DNA from: Bacteroidetes bacterium ADurb.Bin037
Lineage (GTDB): Bacteria > Bacteroidota > Bacteroidia > Bacteroidales > UBA932
Direction: 5' to 3'
NCBI GenBank assembly: GCA_002071175.1
Contig: MWER01000012.1
Span: 1 to 64,000 of the forward strand
DNA length: 64,000 nucleotides
Shown here: positions 55,754 through 64,000 of the stretch, one piece after another
Layout: every line of letters starts with the position of its first letter
How positions within the stretch are numbered: the first letter of the stretch is position 1
The notes under the pieces: generated by a model
Seen by the model: only the letters and a program-made list of their open reading frames with translations
Told to the model about the DNA's origin: nothing
The model's database searches: none
Translations under genes and position numbers: made by a program

Positions 55754-56246
55754 TTTCCAATTGGCTCAGAAATTTCTGTACTGCGGGAGTTGATAATTCC
55801 CAGGAGGGAAAATGCTCGGCAAGATATTTCTCTGCCTGTTGCATGTTATCCATTGATTGCAGGTCGGCAAGGGTTTTTTCATAAAGTCCGTCGTCCCCCG
55901 AGAATAGGGTTTTCATATACAGAAATTTATCATTGAACGGAATATGCTCCTTTAAGGGACCTTTCTTTTTTGTCCTGGCCAATGAGTCTGCCACGGTCGG
56001 GCGTTTGGCCATATCGGAAAAAAGATCTCCCACGGTACCGGCAGATGATCGGAGGGGTTTTACATCAGCATTGTCCGGAGTAAACGATGCTGTCTCCTGA
56101 ACAGGTATTTCTTTCGTTTCCATACCTGTTTCCAGTTCAAAATCACTTACCGGTCCAGGGGTTGTGGCGGAATCGTAAAGAGCATCGATCTTGGCGGTGA
56201 GCTGAGCCAGCAATTCTTTTATTTCCTGGTATTGCCTTTCGTTCAT
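55743..56246 (-). CDS. Conserved hypothetical protein
   Basis: A 167-residue cytoplasmic protein. It has an N-terminal coiled coil (about 1-25), a polar, probably disordered middle, and a conserved-looking C-terminal half beginning IPFNDKFLYMKTLFSGDDG and ending EHFPSWELSTPAVQKFLSQ. Similar C-terminal blocks occur in other Bacteroidales proteins of unknown function. It lies between a TonB-like gene and rsmI (10-base overlap with rsmI). Confidence 0.75.
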   Translation of the reverse strand: MNERQYQEIKELLAQLTAKIDALYDSATTPGPVSDFELETGMETKEIPVQETASFTPDNADVKPLRSSAGTVGDLFSDMAKRPTVADSLARTKKKGPLKEHIPFNDKFLYMKTLFSGDDGLYEKTLADLQSMDNMQQAEKYLAEHFPSWELSTPAVQKFLSQLENVF

Positions 56247-56270
56247 GTCTCAAAATTACACAATAAATGC

Positions 56271-56984
56271 TTATTGTGGAATAAAACGATAGACTATTTT
56301 CCCCGGTTGCAGGGCAGGGGCTTGGGTCGAAGCAGTAAACCGACTTTGTCTGGCCGCTCGCAGGGCAAACTCCTGCAGACACCGATCCTGGGATGAAAAA
56401 GCAGCTTCTATGGAAGCTTTTTGCACATAACCTTTTCTATCTACCTGAATAGAAACCGTTACGTCTCCTCCCCCCAGGCATTTATACACAGGGATAGACA
56501 GACTCATGGCTTTTCTTCCTTCCAGCCAGTATTCCAGGACAGCCGGCCCCGTATAAGGTTTTACCTCCTGTTTTTCATCTTCAGTTCCGCCAACGCTCAT
56601 GGTTTCGTTACCTCCCTGTTCTTCTACTTCTTTTCTGGCGGCATCCAGCCGTTTTTGCAATTCTTCCGCTTCCTTATAGACTTGTGATGGATCCGTGTGC
56701 CTGTCATCCTTAAGGGCAAGGTTTCTCTGTGTGGCATCAACTGCAACGTTTCTGGATTGCCTTTGTATACCGGATATCAGATCTTCCAGTTCTTCGCTCA
56801 ACTGTGCTCTCATATTTTCCCGCATTTGTGCCGCCTCCAGTTCTTCCTGTTGAGTAAAATCAAGTACAAAGGAGGACTCTTTGCGTATCATGGATGAAAA
56901 TTGAAGCGATAGAAAAACGATCAGTACAACCAGGTGTACAATGACAGTCAGATAAAGTCCGATTCTTGTTTCCTTTTTCATCAC
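56271..56984 (-). CDS. TonB-like energy-transducer protein
   Basis: A 237-residue protein: one N-terminal membrane helix (about 10-31), a charged, coiled-coil periplasmic stretch (about 42-125), and a C-terminal domain (about 150-237) with the TonB_C outline (GDVTVSIQVDRKGYVQKASI, CLQEFALRAARQSRF, PGKIVYRF). The Pro-rich spacer of classic TonB is missing and the YP motif is absent, so it is a divergent member. ExbD genes lie at the right end of the window but in another operon. Confidence 0.72.
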   Translation of the reverse strand: MMKKETRIGLYLTVIVHLVVLIVFLSLQFSSMIRKESSFVLDFTQQEELEAAQMRENMRAQLSEELEDLISGIQRQSRNVAVDATQRNLALKDDRHTDPSQVYKEAEELQKRLDAARKEVEEQGGNETMSVGGTEDEKQEVKPYTGPAVLEYWLEGRKAMSLSIPVYKCLGGGDVTVSIQVDRKGYVQKASIEAAFSSQDRCLQEFALRAARQSRFTASTQAPALQPGKIVYRFIPQ

Positions 56985-56993
56985 GGGAAAAAC

Positions 56994-57608
56994 TTATCTG
57001 GTATGCAGTGCCTGTTCAATAGTAGAAATGAGCATGTTGATGGCTACAGTATTATGGCCTCCCTGTGGGATGATGATGTCTGCATATCGCTTTGTAGGCT
57101 CAATAAATTGCAGATGCATGGGTTTGACCGTCTTTTCGTAGCGATCCAGCACCTTGTTTACCGAACGTCCTCTTTCCACTATATCCCTGGAAATAACCCT
57201 GGAAAGTCTGTCGTCAGGATCTGCATCTACGAAGATTTTCATGTCCAGACATTCTCTTAGGGAAGGGTCAGTAAAAATGAGGATGCCTTCCACAATAATA
57301 ATCTGCGTAGGTTCAATATGGATCGTATCCTTTGACCGGGTACATGTAATGTACGAATACATAGGTTGCTCAATGGAATATCCTGCCTTCAATCGTTGGA
57401 TTTGTTCCACCATCAGAGTCCAGTCAATGGAGTCGGGGTGATCGAAATTCAATTCCTGTCTTTTTTCGAGCGGGAGGTGTGAATTGTCCTTGTAATAGGA
57501 GTCCTGGGGTATTACCGTTACCTGTGTCTGATCAAGCCGTTCAAGGATCTTGTTCACTACCGTTGTTTTTCCGGAACCGGTCCCGCCGGCTATGCCAATT
57601 ACAAACAT
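56994..57608 (-). CDS. udk: Uridine kinase
   Basis: A 204-residue P-loop kinase (GIAGGTGSGKTTV at the N terminus) that phosphorylates uridine and cytidine in salvage. PQDSYYKD, NFDHPDS and DIVERGRS are conserved. Two bases separate it from asnS. Confidence 0.95.
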   Translation of the reverse strand: MFVIGIAGGTGSGKTTVVNKILERLDQTQVTVIPQDSYYKDNSHLPLEKRQELNFDHPDSIDWTLMVEQIQRLKAGYSIEQPMYSYITCTRSKDTIHIEPTQIIIVEGILIFTDPSLRECLDMKIFVDADPDDRLSRVISRDIVERGRSVNKVLDRYEKTVKPMHLQFIEPTKRYADIIIPQGGHNTVAINMLISTIEQALHTR

Positions 57609-57610
57609 GA

Positions 57611-59002
57611 TCAGAATTCTGCAGATTTCGGTGTGCGCGGGAAGGGGATGACATCCCTGATGTTTGACATACCGGTGATAAAAAGAAGAAGTCTTTCAAA
57701 TCCCAGCCCGAAACCGGAATGAGGAGCCGTCCCAAATCGCCTTGTGTCAAGATACCAGTCCAGTTCTTCTACGGACATGTTCATTTCCTTGATCCTTCTG
57801 GCAAGTGTATCCAGATCTTCCTCGCGTTGTGAACCTCCAATGATCTCACCGATTTTCGGGAACAGGATATCCATAGCCCTTACGGTTTTTCTATCCGTGT
57901 TCTCTTTCATGTAAAAGGCTTTGATCTCTTTGGGATAATCGGTCATAATGACGGGGCGTTTAAAGTGTTTTTCCACCAGATACCTTTCATGTTCGCTTTG
58001 CAGGTCTGTTCCCCATGATACGGGATACTCAAAGGATTGTCCGCTGGAACTCAGTATTTGGATTCCCTCTGTGTAGGTCAGTCGTGCAAATGTGGTATCA
58101 CACACACTTTCCAGTCTTTCGATCAGATCTTTGTCTATCATATTGTTGAGGAACTGCAGGTCGGGGGCACAGTTCTCGAGGGCATACCGCACAAGATATT
58201 TGATGAAATCCTCTGCCAGATCCATGTTGTCATGGATATCGTAAAAGGCCATTTCAGGTTCGATCATCCAAAATTCGGCCAGGTGTCTGGGTGTGTTGCT
58301 GTTTTCGGCACGGAAAGTCGGACCAAACGTATAGATCTCTCCCAATGCCATGGCACCCAATTCTCCTTCAAGCTGGCCACTGACGGTCAGGCTTGTCTGG
58401 CGACCGAAGAAGTCCTGAGAATAGTCCACCAGGCCGTCTTTACCTCTGGGCGGATTGTTTAAATCCAGGGTAGTTACCTGGAACATCGCGCCGGCCCCCT
58501 CACAGTCAGAAGCGGTAATGATAGGGGTGTGGAGATAAACGAATCCCTTGTCATTAAAATATTTATGTATGGCAAAAGCCATGGCATGCCGGATCCTGAG
58601 TATGCATCCGAACGTATTTGTCCTGGGTCTGAGGTGGGCAATCTCCCTTAGGAATTCCATACTGTGCCCTTTCTTTTGAAGGGGATAGGTGGCAGGATCG
58701 GCTGTTCCGTATATCTCTACTTTCCTGGCCTGGATCTCTACAGACTGTTCAGTGCCCAAAGAAGGCACCAACAATCCTTCTACCCGCAGACACGCGCCGG
58801 TTGAAATGGGACGGAGCTCCTCTTCTTTGAACTGCTCCATATCACATACGATCTGTACGTTGTGTATGGTTGAACCATCGTTAAGGGCAATGAAAGTGAT
58901 CTTTTTATTGCCTCTTTTGGTGCGGACCCATCCCATAACAAGTACGGAAACTCCCGGCTGCATCTTCAGGATGTCAATGATCTTGGTGCGTGATTTTATC
59001 AT
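57611..59002 (-). CDS. asnS: Asparaginyl-tRNA synthetase
   Basis: A 463-residue class II synthetase: N-terminal OB-fold anticodon domain ([20 protein letters not shown]), motif 2 region [22 protein letters not shown], and motif 3 [12 protein letters not shown]. The [13 protein letters not shown] form distinguishes AsnRS from AspRS. It follows ahcY after 4 bases. Confidence 0.95.
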   Translation of the reverse strand: MIKSRTKIIDILKMQPGVSVLVMGWVRTKRGNKKITFIALNDGSTIHNVQIVCDMEQFKEEELRPISTGACLRVEGLLVPSLGTEQSVEIQARKVEIYGTADPATYPLQKKGHSMEFLREIAHLRPRTNTFGCILRIRHAMAFAIHKYFNDKGFVYLHTPIITASDCEGAGAMFQVTTLDLNNPPRGKDGLVDYSQDFFGRQTSLTVSGQLEGELGAMALGEIYTFGPTFRAENSNTPRHLAEFWMIEPEMAFYDIHDNMDLAEDFIKYLVRYALENCAPDLQFLNNMIDKDLIERLESVCDTTFARLTYTEGIQILSSSGQSFEYPVSWGTDLQSEHERYLVEKHFKRPVIMTDYPKEIKAFYMKENTDRKTVRAMDILFPKIGEIIGGSQREEDLDTLARRIKEMNMSVEELDWYLDTRRFGTAPHSGFGLGFERLLLFITGMSNIRDVIPFPRTPKSAEF

Positions 59003-59006
59003 AATA

Positions 59007-60401
59007 TCAATATCTGTAATAATCCGGTTTGAAAGGTCCGTCTTTGGTTACTCCTATGTAATTTGCCTGTTTTTCGTTAAGTTGGGTCAACTCGACTCCC
59101 AGGTAATCCAGGTGAAGTCGGGCCACTTCTTCATCCAACTTTTTCGGAAGCTGGTAAACCCCCAGTTTGTGTTCCGTACTCCACAAAGAGATCTGTGCCA
59201 ATACCTGGTTTGTAAAAGAGTTACTCATGACAAAAGATGGGTGACCGGTGGCACAACCAAGATTCACCAGCCTCCCTTCTGCCAGCAGTATGATAGAACG
59301 GCCGTCAGGAAAGATGAACTGATCTACCTGGGGTTTGATGTTGATTTTTCTGACACCTGGATATTGCATAAGTTCGTCTACCTGGATCTCATTGTCAAAA
59401 TGCCCGATATTGCATACAATGGACTGATCCCGCATTTTTTCCATATGTTCCACACGGATCACATCGCAATTTCCGGTTGCCGTTACAAAAATGCGACCTT
59501 CTTCCAGGCAGTTTTCCAGCCTACGTACCTCAAAACCTTCAATAGAAGCTTGCAATGCACAAATCGGATCGATCTCTGTAACGATGACGCGTGCCCCGTA
59601 GGAACGCATGCTTCTGGCACATCCTTTTCCCACATCCCCGTAACCGCATACGACAACCACCTTGCCTGCGATCATAACGTCCGTAGCACGTTTGATACCG
59701 TCTGCCAATGATTCATGGCAGCCATACAGGTTGTCGAATTTTGATTTGGTTACCGAATCATTTACGTTGATGGCTGGGAACAGGAGTTCTCCTTTTTCAA
59801 ACATCTGGTAGAGCCGGTGAACTCCGGTAGTTGTTTCTTCGCTTACTCCTTTGATTTCTGCCGCCATCCGGGTCCACATGCCCGGACGTTCCCTGAGCGT
59901 TGTACGCAAGAGGGCTGCTATCGCTTTTTCTTCTGCGTTTTTATTGAGCTTATTCAGAACAGAAGGATCCTTTTCAGCTGCAACACCTTTGTGAACAAGC
60001 AAAGTGGCATCTCCTCCGTCATCTACGATCAGATGAGGGCCCTTGTCTTGTGGGAAGGATAGTGCTTGCAGCGTACACCACCAATACTCTTCAATTGTTT
60101 CCCCTTTCCAGGCAAATACGGGAATGCCCGCATCTACCATGGCTGCTGCCGCATGATCCTGTGTGGAGAATATATTGCAAGAGGCCCAGCGCAGGTCTGC
60201 TCCCAGCATCCGGAGTGTCTCTATCAGAACGGCAGTTTGCACGGTCATATGCAAGCTTCCAGTAATACGTGCTCCAAGCAGGGGTTTCTTTCCTTTGTAA
60301 CGACGCCGCAATGCCATCAGACCGGGCATTTCCGCTTCTGCCAGCGCAATCTCTTTTCTCCCAAAACCGGCAAGTCCCAGATCTTTTATCTTGTAATCCA
60401 T
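59007..60401 (-). CDS. ahcY: Adenosylhomocysteinase
   Basis: A 464-residue NAD-dependent enzyme that splits S-adenosylhomocysteine into adenosine and homocysteine. The NAD motif [28 protein letters not shown] and the C-terminal FKPDYYRY are all present. ATG 60401 is chosen over the upstream in-frame start at 60434, which would precede the promoter element. It leads a seven-gene operon. Confidence 0.96.
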   Translation of the reverse strand: MDYKIKDLGLAGFGRKEIALAEAEMPGLMALRRRYKGKKPLLGARITGSLHMTVQTAVLIETLRMLGADLRWASCNIFSTQDHAAAAMVDAGIPVFAWKGETIEEYWWCTLQALSFPQDKGPHLIVDDGGDATLLVHKGVAAEKDPSVLNKLNKNAEEKAIAALLRTTLRERPGMWTRMAAEIKGVSEETTTGVHRLYQMFEKGELLFPAINVNDSVTKSKFDNLYGCHESLADGIKRATDVMIAGKVVVVCGYGDVGKGCARSMRSYGARVIVTEIDPICALQASIEGFEVRRLENCLEEGRIFVTATGNCDVIRVEHMEKMRDQSIVCNIGHFDNEIQVDELMQYPGVRKINIKPQVDQFIFPDGRSIILLAEGRLVNLGCATGHPSFVMSNSFTNQVLAQISLWSTEHKLGVYQLPKKLDEEVARLHLDYLGVELTQLNEKQANYIGVTKDGPFKPDYYRY

Positions 60402-60414
60402 CTCTTTTTTTTTA

Positions 60415-60422
60415 CAAAGGTA
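60415..60422 (-). promoter_or_regulatory. -7 element TACCTTTG for the ahcY operon
   Basis: Exact TAnnTTTG match on the minus strand, 13 bases before ATG 60401. Confidence 0.55.
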
Positions 60423-60443
60423 AGCAAAAAACAAAATCCAGTC

Positions 60444-61214
60444 TCAAAAACCAAGCGCTTCTTTGAGGGTTCTGTATCCTGAAGCGCTTATTTTGACGGA
60501 CTTGCCATTGGTCAGGATGATCAGCTGTTGTTGTCCGTAACGTTCTATACGGCTGATTTTGGACACATTTACTATGAATGACCGGTGGATCCGGACGAAC
60601 TGTGAGGGAGACAGGGTTTCCTGGAGGTGTTTCATGGTCTCCTCTTTCAGCCATTTTCCCTCCTCGGATACGAGCCATACGTAGTCCCCGTCTGCCTGAA
60701 TATAAAGCAGATCCCCGACAGGAATAACTTTGATGCCGGTTCTCGAGCGCACAACTATCTTATCCGGGTATTCTGTCGATGGCAAAGATTTCGGTACGGA
60801 CTTTTCCAGTTGGGGCTCATTAGTTTTATCTGCTATTCCGGCTTTCTTTGCGAACAAGAAGATCAGGCATATGAGTGCGAAAATAAAGATCCGCAAAGGA
60901 ATGATGCGTACAAATACATGAAATGCCTCCGGATCAAGATACAGATATATTGCCAAAAGGGGAATACCGGTAATGCCTGCACAGAAAATCATGTTCTGAA
61001 CATAAGAAGGCATGCCGTAAGCGTCCATTTTACAGGTAAAAAGGCCCAGTCCCGTTATACATGCAGCAATGATCAATCCGTCTGCAAGTATTTCATACCA
61101 GGTGAAATATACAATCGAACCGGTCAGATAAGCAAACAGAAGCGCTGTCAGAAGAACAACGCCCGCTGTTACTGTTATCTTATATTTACCTGATTTCTCC
61201 ACCGGCAAAGACAC
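60444..61214 (-). CDS. LytTR-type transcriptional regulator with membrane domain
   Basis: A 256-residue protein with four hydrophobic segments (about 14-30, 38-60, 75-92, 103-122), then a LytTR DNA-binding domain (about 155-252, LLYIQADGDYVWL, FVRIHRSFIVNVSKI). There is no response-regulator receiver, so the membrane part may sense directly. There is no ATG: GTG 61214 or GTG 61202 are the candidate starts, both inside the end of the LiaF-like gene, so translation is probably coupled. Confidence 0.83.
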   Translation of the reverse strand: MSLPVEKSGKYKITVTAGVVLLTALLFAYLTGSIVYFTWYEILADGLIIAACITGLGLFTCKMDAYGMPSYVQNMIFCAGITGIPLLAIYLYLDPEAFHVFVRIIPLRIFIFALICLIFLFAKKAGIADKTNEPQLEKSVPKSLPSTEYPDKIVVRSRTGIKVIPVGDLLYIQADGDYVWLVSEEGKWLKEETMKHLQETLSPSQFVRIHRSFIVNVSKISRIERYGQQQLIILTNGKSVKISASGYRTLKEALGF

Positions 61215-61968
61215 ATTCTGCTTTTATGATCAGTTTGGAATTCTTATCTACATCGGCCGTGAAAAGCCTGTTGTCCTTAAAGGAACCGAATACCGAATTA
61301 CTTTGGATCTCTACGTTCCATTCTGCCGGTATATATAAGGTGATCCCTCCGAAGACCGAAGACACCTTAAGATAAGATACACCTTCCTGTAGGGTAGTCT
61401 TTCTCAGGTCCAGGGTGCCCCCTCCGAAAACATTTTCAATATTTCCTCCGCGAAATACGGGTTCTAGAAAGATACTGTCGGATCCGCCGAAAACCATTGA
61501 ATAATTTACGTATCCGTTATCAAAACGGGCAGCCTCCCGAGGCGTATGATGCCTGTTCCCACAATAGGGCTGATCGCCTCTTCTGGCTTTTGTAAAGATC
61601 AGAATTCCCACTGCCACAAGGATTAGCGGCCATAAATTTTTCCAATTGAATTTAGTAAACCATTCCATGCCCGGAAAAAGATCCAGGGAGCCAATGCGCG
61701 GCAACATGAAAATGGTCCCTATCACCAGCAATATGATGCCCTGGGTGATCTGCCTTCTTGCAAAGGATATGAGTCCTAATACAATCAGAAGCATTTGCCA
61801 TGAGAGCAGAATGCGGCGTACTTCCCAGGAGATCCATCCGGCATTGGATAAAATTAGTATAGCACCGGCAAGGATCATGATAAGTCCGACGATGATCCCT
61901 CCTGAAAAATTGTTCCTGCGTCCCGGATCACGGGAGAGATCGGATTCCTGTTTGTCCAGAATTTCCAT
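61186..61968 (-). CDS. LiaF-like membrane protein
   Basis: A 260-residue protein with four hydrophobic segments (about 24-44, 54-70, 77-93, 108-125) and a C-terminal LiaF-type beta domain (about 155-258) with repeating VFGG motifs (MVFGGSD, VFGGGTLDL, VFGGITLY, VFAGGEIR). LiaF proteins control cell-envelope stress responses. It is paired with the LytTR gene, overlapping by 29 bases, a frequent partnership in Bacteroidetes. Confidence 0.87.
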   Translation of the reverse strand: MEILDKQESDLSRDPGRRNNFSGGIIVGLIMILAGAILILSNAGWISWEVRRILLSWQMLLIVLGLISFARRQITQGIILLVIGTIFMLPRIGSLDLFPGMEWFTKFNWKNLWPLILVAVGILIFTKARRGDQPYCGNRHHTPREAARFDNGYVNYSMVFGGSDSIFLEPVFRGGNIENVFGGGTLDLRKTTLQEGVSYLKVSSVFGGITLYIPAEWNVEIQSNSVFGSFKDNRLFTADVDKNSKLIIKAECVFAGGEIR

Positions 61969-61998
61969 AATTCAAAATTTAAATTGTTAAGTATACCG

Positions 61999-62006
61999 CA
62001 AAAGTA
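61999..62006 (-). promoter_or_regulatory. -7 element TACTTTTG for the LiaF-LytTR operon
   Basis: Exact TAnnTTTG match on the minus strand, 30 bases before ATG 61968. Confidence 0.5.
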
Positions 62007-62082
62007 AAGGCATACTGCTTCCGGTACAACAGGAGATCGGTGAATACAGCCTATAAACCCGACGAATGAATAATTTTCCGGG

Positions 62083-63288
62083 TTAAAAGGAAATTCCCAT
62101 GGCCTGACAGATCTTTTTGGGAATATCCGTATTATCCATCCTGCCCGAAAAAAGTTCACTTTTTACCCCCATGGCATATACGGGAACAGGAATCCCCGTA
62201 TGGGAAGAGGTAGTCCACATCCGGGCCTTTTGATTCATTTCACTTATCTGATCGGCTTTTTTCCTGTCTCCGCTTTGCAGTAGTATGTCCTTAGATGCAG
62301 TCTGTTCTGCTATTTGGTCAGAATGCATGGTGTGCAGACCTTCCCACCCCAGGGATAGTCCCCCGGTTTCATGATCTGCAGTTACAATGATAAGGGTTTC
62401 CCGGGGATGTCTAGCAGCAAAATCTATAGCTACCTGAACGGCCAGGTCCAGGTCTATCGTTTCCAGGATAGAGGTTTTCGCATCATTGGAATGACAAGCC
62501 CAATCAATTTGACCGCTTTCACTCATTAGGAAAAAACCGTCTTCGTTTTCCAAAAAATCTATAGCAGCGGTAACAACGTCTGCATGTGTTAAGTCACCCT
62601 CTTTCCGGTCAATGGCATATGGCAGTGCGCCCAGGTAATTTTTTTCCTTGTCCTGGAGCAGTAACATTTTTTCAGCGTCACGGGACTTGTCAAATTCTTC
62701 CATTCCGTAAACAAGAGTGTATCCGGCGTTTTCTATCAGGGTTATAATTGAAACCTGATCTTTATTCCTTCCTTCCGGTTGAACAAATCCGCCGCCTCCG
62801 AAAAAGTCAAATCCGGTATCTGGCAATTGTACGGCTATATTGTAGTAATCACTCCGTGATGCGGCATTGGCATAAAAAGCCCCGGGAGTGGCATGGTCTA
62901 GGGTAACGGTTGATGATACGCCTACTTTAAAACCTGCTTCCTTGATCTTGTAGGTAATCGCTTTTAGGTTAACTGAATCCGGGGCCATTCCCAGCATGCC
63001 GTTTTTGGTTTTGGTACCTGTGGCCAGAGCAGTCCCTGCAGCCGAGGAACATGTAACCATATTACTGGCACTGTATGTGGTGACCGTTCCCAATACCGGG
63101 AAGGCGGTAAAGTTCAGTGTCCGGGACCCGATTTCTCCGTCGGATCCGGCCAGATAAGCTTCGGCAAGGGCGACTTGGGCCAATCCCATCCCATCCCCGA
63201 TAAAGTAAAACACATATTTTGCCTTTGGTTCAGTATGTTGACAACTCACTAAAACCACTAAAAATAGAATGGTAAAAAACCTTTTCAT
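62083..63288 (-). CDS. Alkaline phosphatase lipoprotein
   Basis: A 401-residue lipoprotein (lipobox VVSC-type LVSC near residue 16) of the alkaline phosphatase superfamily. It has the metal motif FIGDGMG, the nucleophile region TCSSAAGTALATG (the Asp usually before the Ser is Cys here), TLDHATPGAF, the ESGQIDWACHSND site and TADHETGG. It should release phosphate from monoesters at the cell surface or in the periplasm. No Pho-box was identified. Confidence 0.92.
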   Translation of the reverse strand: MKRFFTILFLVVLVSCQHTEPKAKYVFYFIGDGMGLAQVALAEAYLAGSDGEIGSRTLNFTAFPVLGTVTTYSASNMVTCSSAAGTALATGTKTKNGMLGMAPDSVNLKAITYKIKEAGFKVGVSSTVTLDHATPGAFYANAASRSDYYNIAVQLPDTGFDFFGGGGFVQPEGRNKDQVSIITLIENAGYTLVYGMEEFDKSRDAEKMLLLQDKEKNYLGALPYAIDRKEGDLTHADVVTAAIDFLENEDGFFLMSESGQIDWACHSNDAKTSILETIDLDLAVQVAIDFAARHPRETLIIVTADHETGGLSLGWEGLHTMHSDQIAEQTASKDILLQSGDRKKADQISEMNQKARMWTTSSHTGIPVPVYAMGVKSELFSGRMDNTDIPKKICQAMGISF

Positions 63289-63310
63289 GCTTATACAATT
63301 TTGTTAAGTG

Positions 63311-63318
63311 CAAAGATA
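63311..63318 (-). promoter_or_regulatory. -7 element TATCTTTG for the alkaline phosphatase gene
   Basis: Exact TAnnTTTG match on the minus strand, 22 bases before ATG 63288. It directly follows the T run of the exbD terminator. Confidence 0.55.
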
Positions 63319-63352
63319 AAAAAAAAGCCGCAGGGTAAATTGCGGCTTTTTT
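63319..63352 (-). terminator. Terminator of the exbD operon
   Basis: AAAAAAGCCGCA (63321-63332) pairs perfectly with TGCGGCTTTTTT (63341-63352) around an 8-base loop. Read on the minus strand it ends in nine T residues, 14 bases after the exbD stop. Confidence 0.9.
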
Positions 63353-63366
63353 GTCATACATAGTTC

Positions 63367-63846
63367 TCAGAAACCGGAATGCTCTGTTTTTTTACGTGTA
63401 GAATACATGATCTTCAAAGCGGAACAACGCCGGAGTTCCTGTTTTACGTCCGTTACGATACCCATACGGACGTTTTCGTCAACTTTCAGATTTACCGTCA
63501 TTAAAGGACGATCGGCTTCCGACATGGATTCACGTGAAGCAGCTATGAAGTCACGGATATCATCAATGGTACTGAACGTATCGTTCAATTGTATTCGTGA
63601 ATCCGTCCCATATTGGGCCTGGAAAGCCGGAATAGGGCTCCCTATATTGATGTGGCTGGCCAGGTCTTTCCGGTCAAGTTTGGCGATCTCGGTTGCTTCC
63701 GGAAGCCTGACAGTCACAACGCGTTCCACCTGACGGAAACTTACTGAGATCATAAAGAAAAACAGAAGCATGAACACTACGTCCGGCAATGAAGCCGTAC
63801 TGATAGGCTTTAAGCTTTTGTCCCGTTTGGTTTTAAATTTTGCCAT
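63367..63846 (-). CDS. ExbD/TolR biopolymer transport protein
   Basis: A 159-residue protein with a basic cytoplasmic N terminus, one membrane helix (about 20-41) with the conserved Asp in SLPDVVFMLLFFFM, and a periplasmic domain. It works with ExbB and TonB to energise outer-membrane transport. It is preceded by a second exbD-type gene with 12 bases between the stop and this ATG; AGGAGG at 63855-63860 is an unusually clear ribosome binding site. Confidence 0.92.
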   Translation of the reverse strand: MAKFKTKRDKSLKPISTASLPDVVFMLLFFFMISVSFRQVERVVTVRLPEATEIAKLDRKDLASHINIGSPIPAFQAQYGTDSRIQLNDTFSTIDDIRDFIAASRESMSEADRPLMTVNLKVDENVRMGIVTDVKQELRRCSALKIMYSTRKKTEHSGF

Positions 63847-63858
63847 AGTTGTAACCTC

Positions 63859-64000
63859 CTATCTTCTTCTTCTGGTTTTGACTTCTCTCGGTTCTCTTTC
63901 GGAAAGGTTCATAGGAACGGCCTCTCTTACGATCCGTTGCTGATCCTCTTCAAGAAAATTATATTTTTTACCGAAATGTAACATTGCAAATTCGTCACGG
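63859..64000 (-). CDS. Second ExbD-type protein, C-terminal part
   Basis: Only the last 46 codons lie in the window; the 5' part is beyond the right edge. The readable end contains RDEFAMLHFGKKYNFLEED and finishes with a basic RRRR tail. The FGKKYN block and the position directly before exbD match the first of the paired ExbD proteins of Bacteroidetes. Identification from so short a piece is moderate. Confidence 0.65.
   Translation of the reverse strand, partial: RDEFAMLHFGKKYNFLEEDQQRIVREAVPMNLSEREPREVKTRRRR

Noticed and set aside
1-64000. Insertion sequences, prophage or CRISPR arrays
   Set aside because: No transposase, integrase, phage structural gene or array of spaced direct repeats was seen on either strand.

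Overview
The window looks like the chromosome of a member of the Bacteroidota, most likely Bacteroidales. Signs of this are: the 16S rRNA 3' end followed by tRNA-Ile and tRNA-Ala; about twenty promoter elements of the Bacteroidetes type TAnnTTTG placed just before first genes of operons; and families typical of the phylum (FISUMP lipoprotein, CCDC81-like HU protein, DUF2795, FISUMP/TPM cluster, split 5'-nucleotidase, membrane-bound AraC regulators, ExbD pairs). The genus cannot be named from this sequence. Gene density is high and most genes are housekeeping; there is no prophage, insertion sequence or CRISPR array.

Layout. 1-272: the end of a 16S gene, tRNA-Ile and tRNA-Ala, then a terminator, with no 23S following. 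318-6313: a membrane AraC-type sensor and a four-gene envelope export module (beta-barrel, MMPL/RND transporter, LolA-like carrier, DUF2141 protein). 6351-9043: an HU-like membrane protein, tRNA-Asn, a BRO-N/Fic protein beside the stump of a type I restriction specificity gene, and mntP. 9180-20006: asparaginase, the trpS-dnaG-metG-DUF389 operon, a divergent aroA-aroC pair and recA. 20073-28319: rlmN-recX, an unannotated 59-residue small protein with its own promoter and terminator, a YgjP-type metalloprotein, prfB with its programmed frameshift, an AddA-like helicase-nuclease and a D-aminoacylase.

28432-40468: apbE, FISUMP and TPM proteins, phoH and capA, a SPOR lipoprotein with gcvT and an M28-fold/TonB-C fusion, yitT and leuS. 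40782-47758: two tandem AraC regulators, trkA, DUF2795, cobalamin adenosyltransferase with an orphan ABC ATPase, folE, CCA-adding enzyme and an HsdR-N protein. 47786-54338: holA, then a six-gene minus-strand operon (ABC exporter, split 5'-nucleotidase, tdk, alr). 54394-60401: a seven-gene operon led by ahcY and asnS. 60444-64000: LytTR/LiaF envelope-stress pair, alkaline phosphatase and two exbD genes, the last cut by the window edge.

The observations most worth following are: a recurring promoter geometry (TAnnTTTG ending 4-5 bases before ATG) that predicts leaderless mRNAs; the hidden 59-residue protein; the split rRNA operon; the M28/TonB-C protein whose peptidase active site is broken; the chorismate synthase lacking its usual catalytic histidine; and the export module at the left end. 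All functional statements are from reading motifs by eye; no database search was run.
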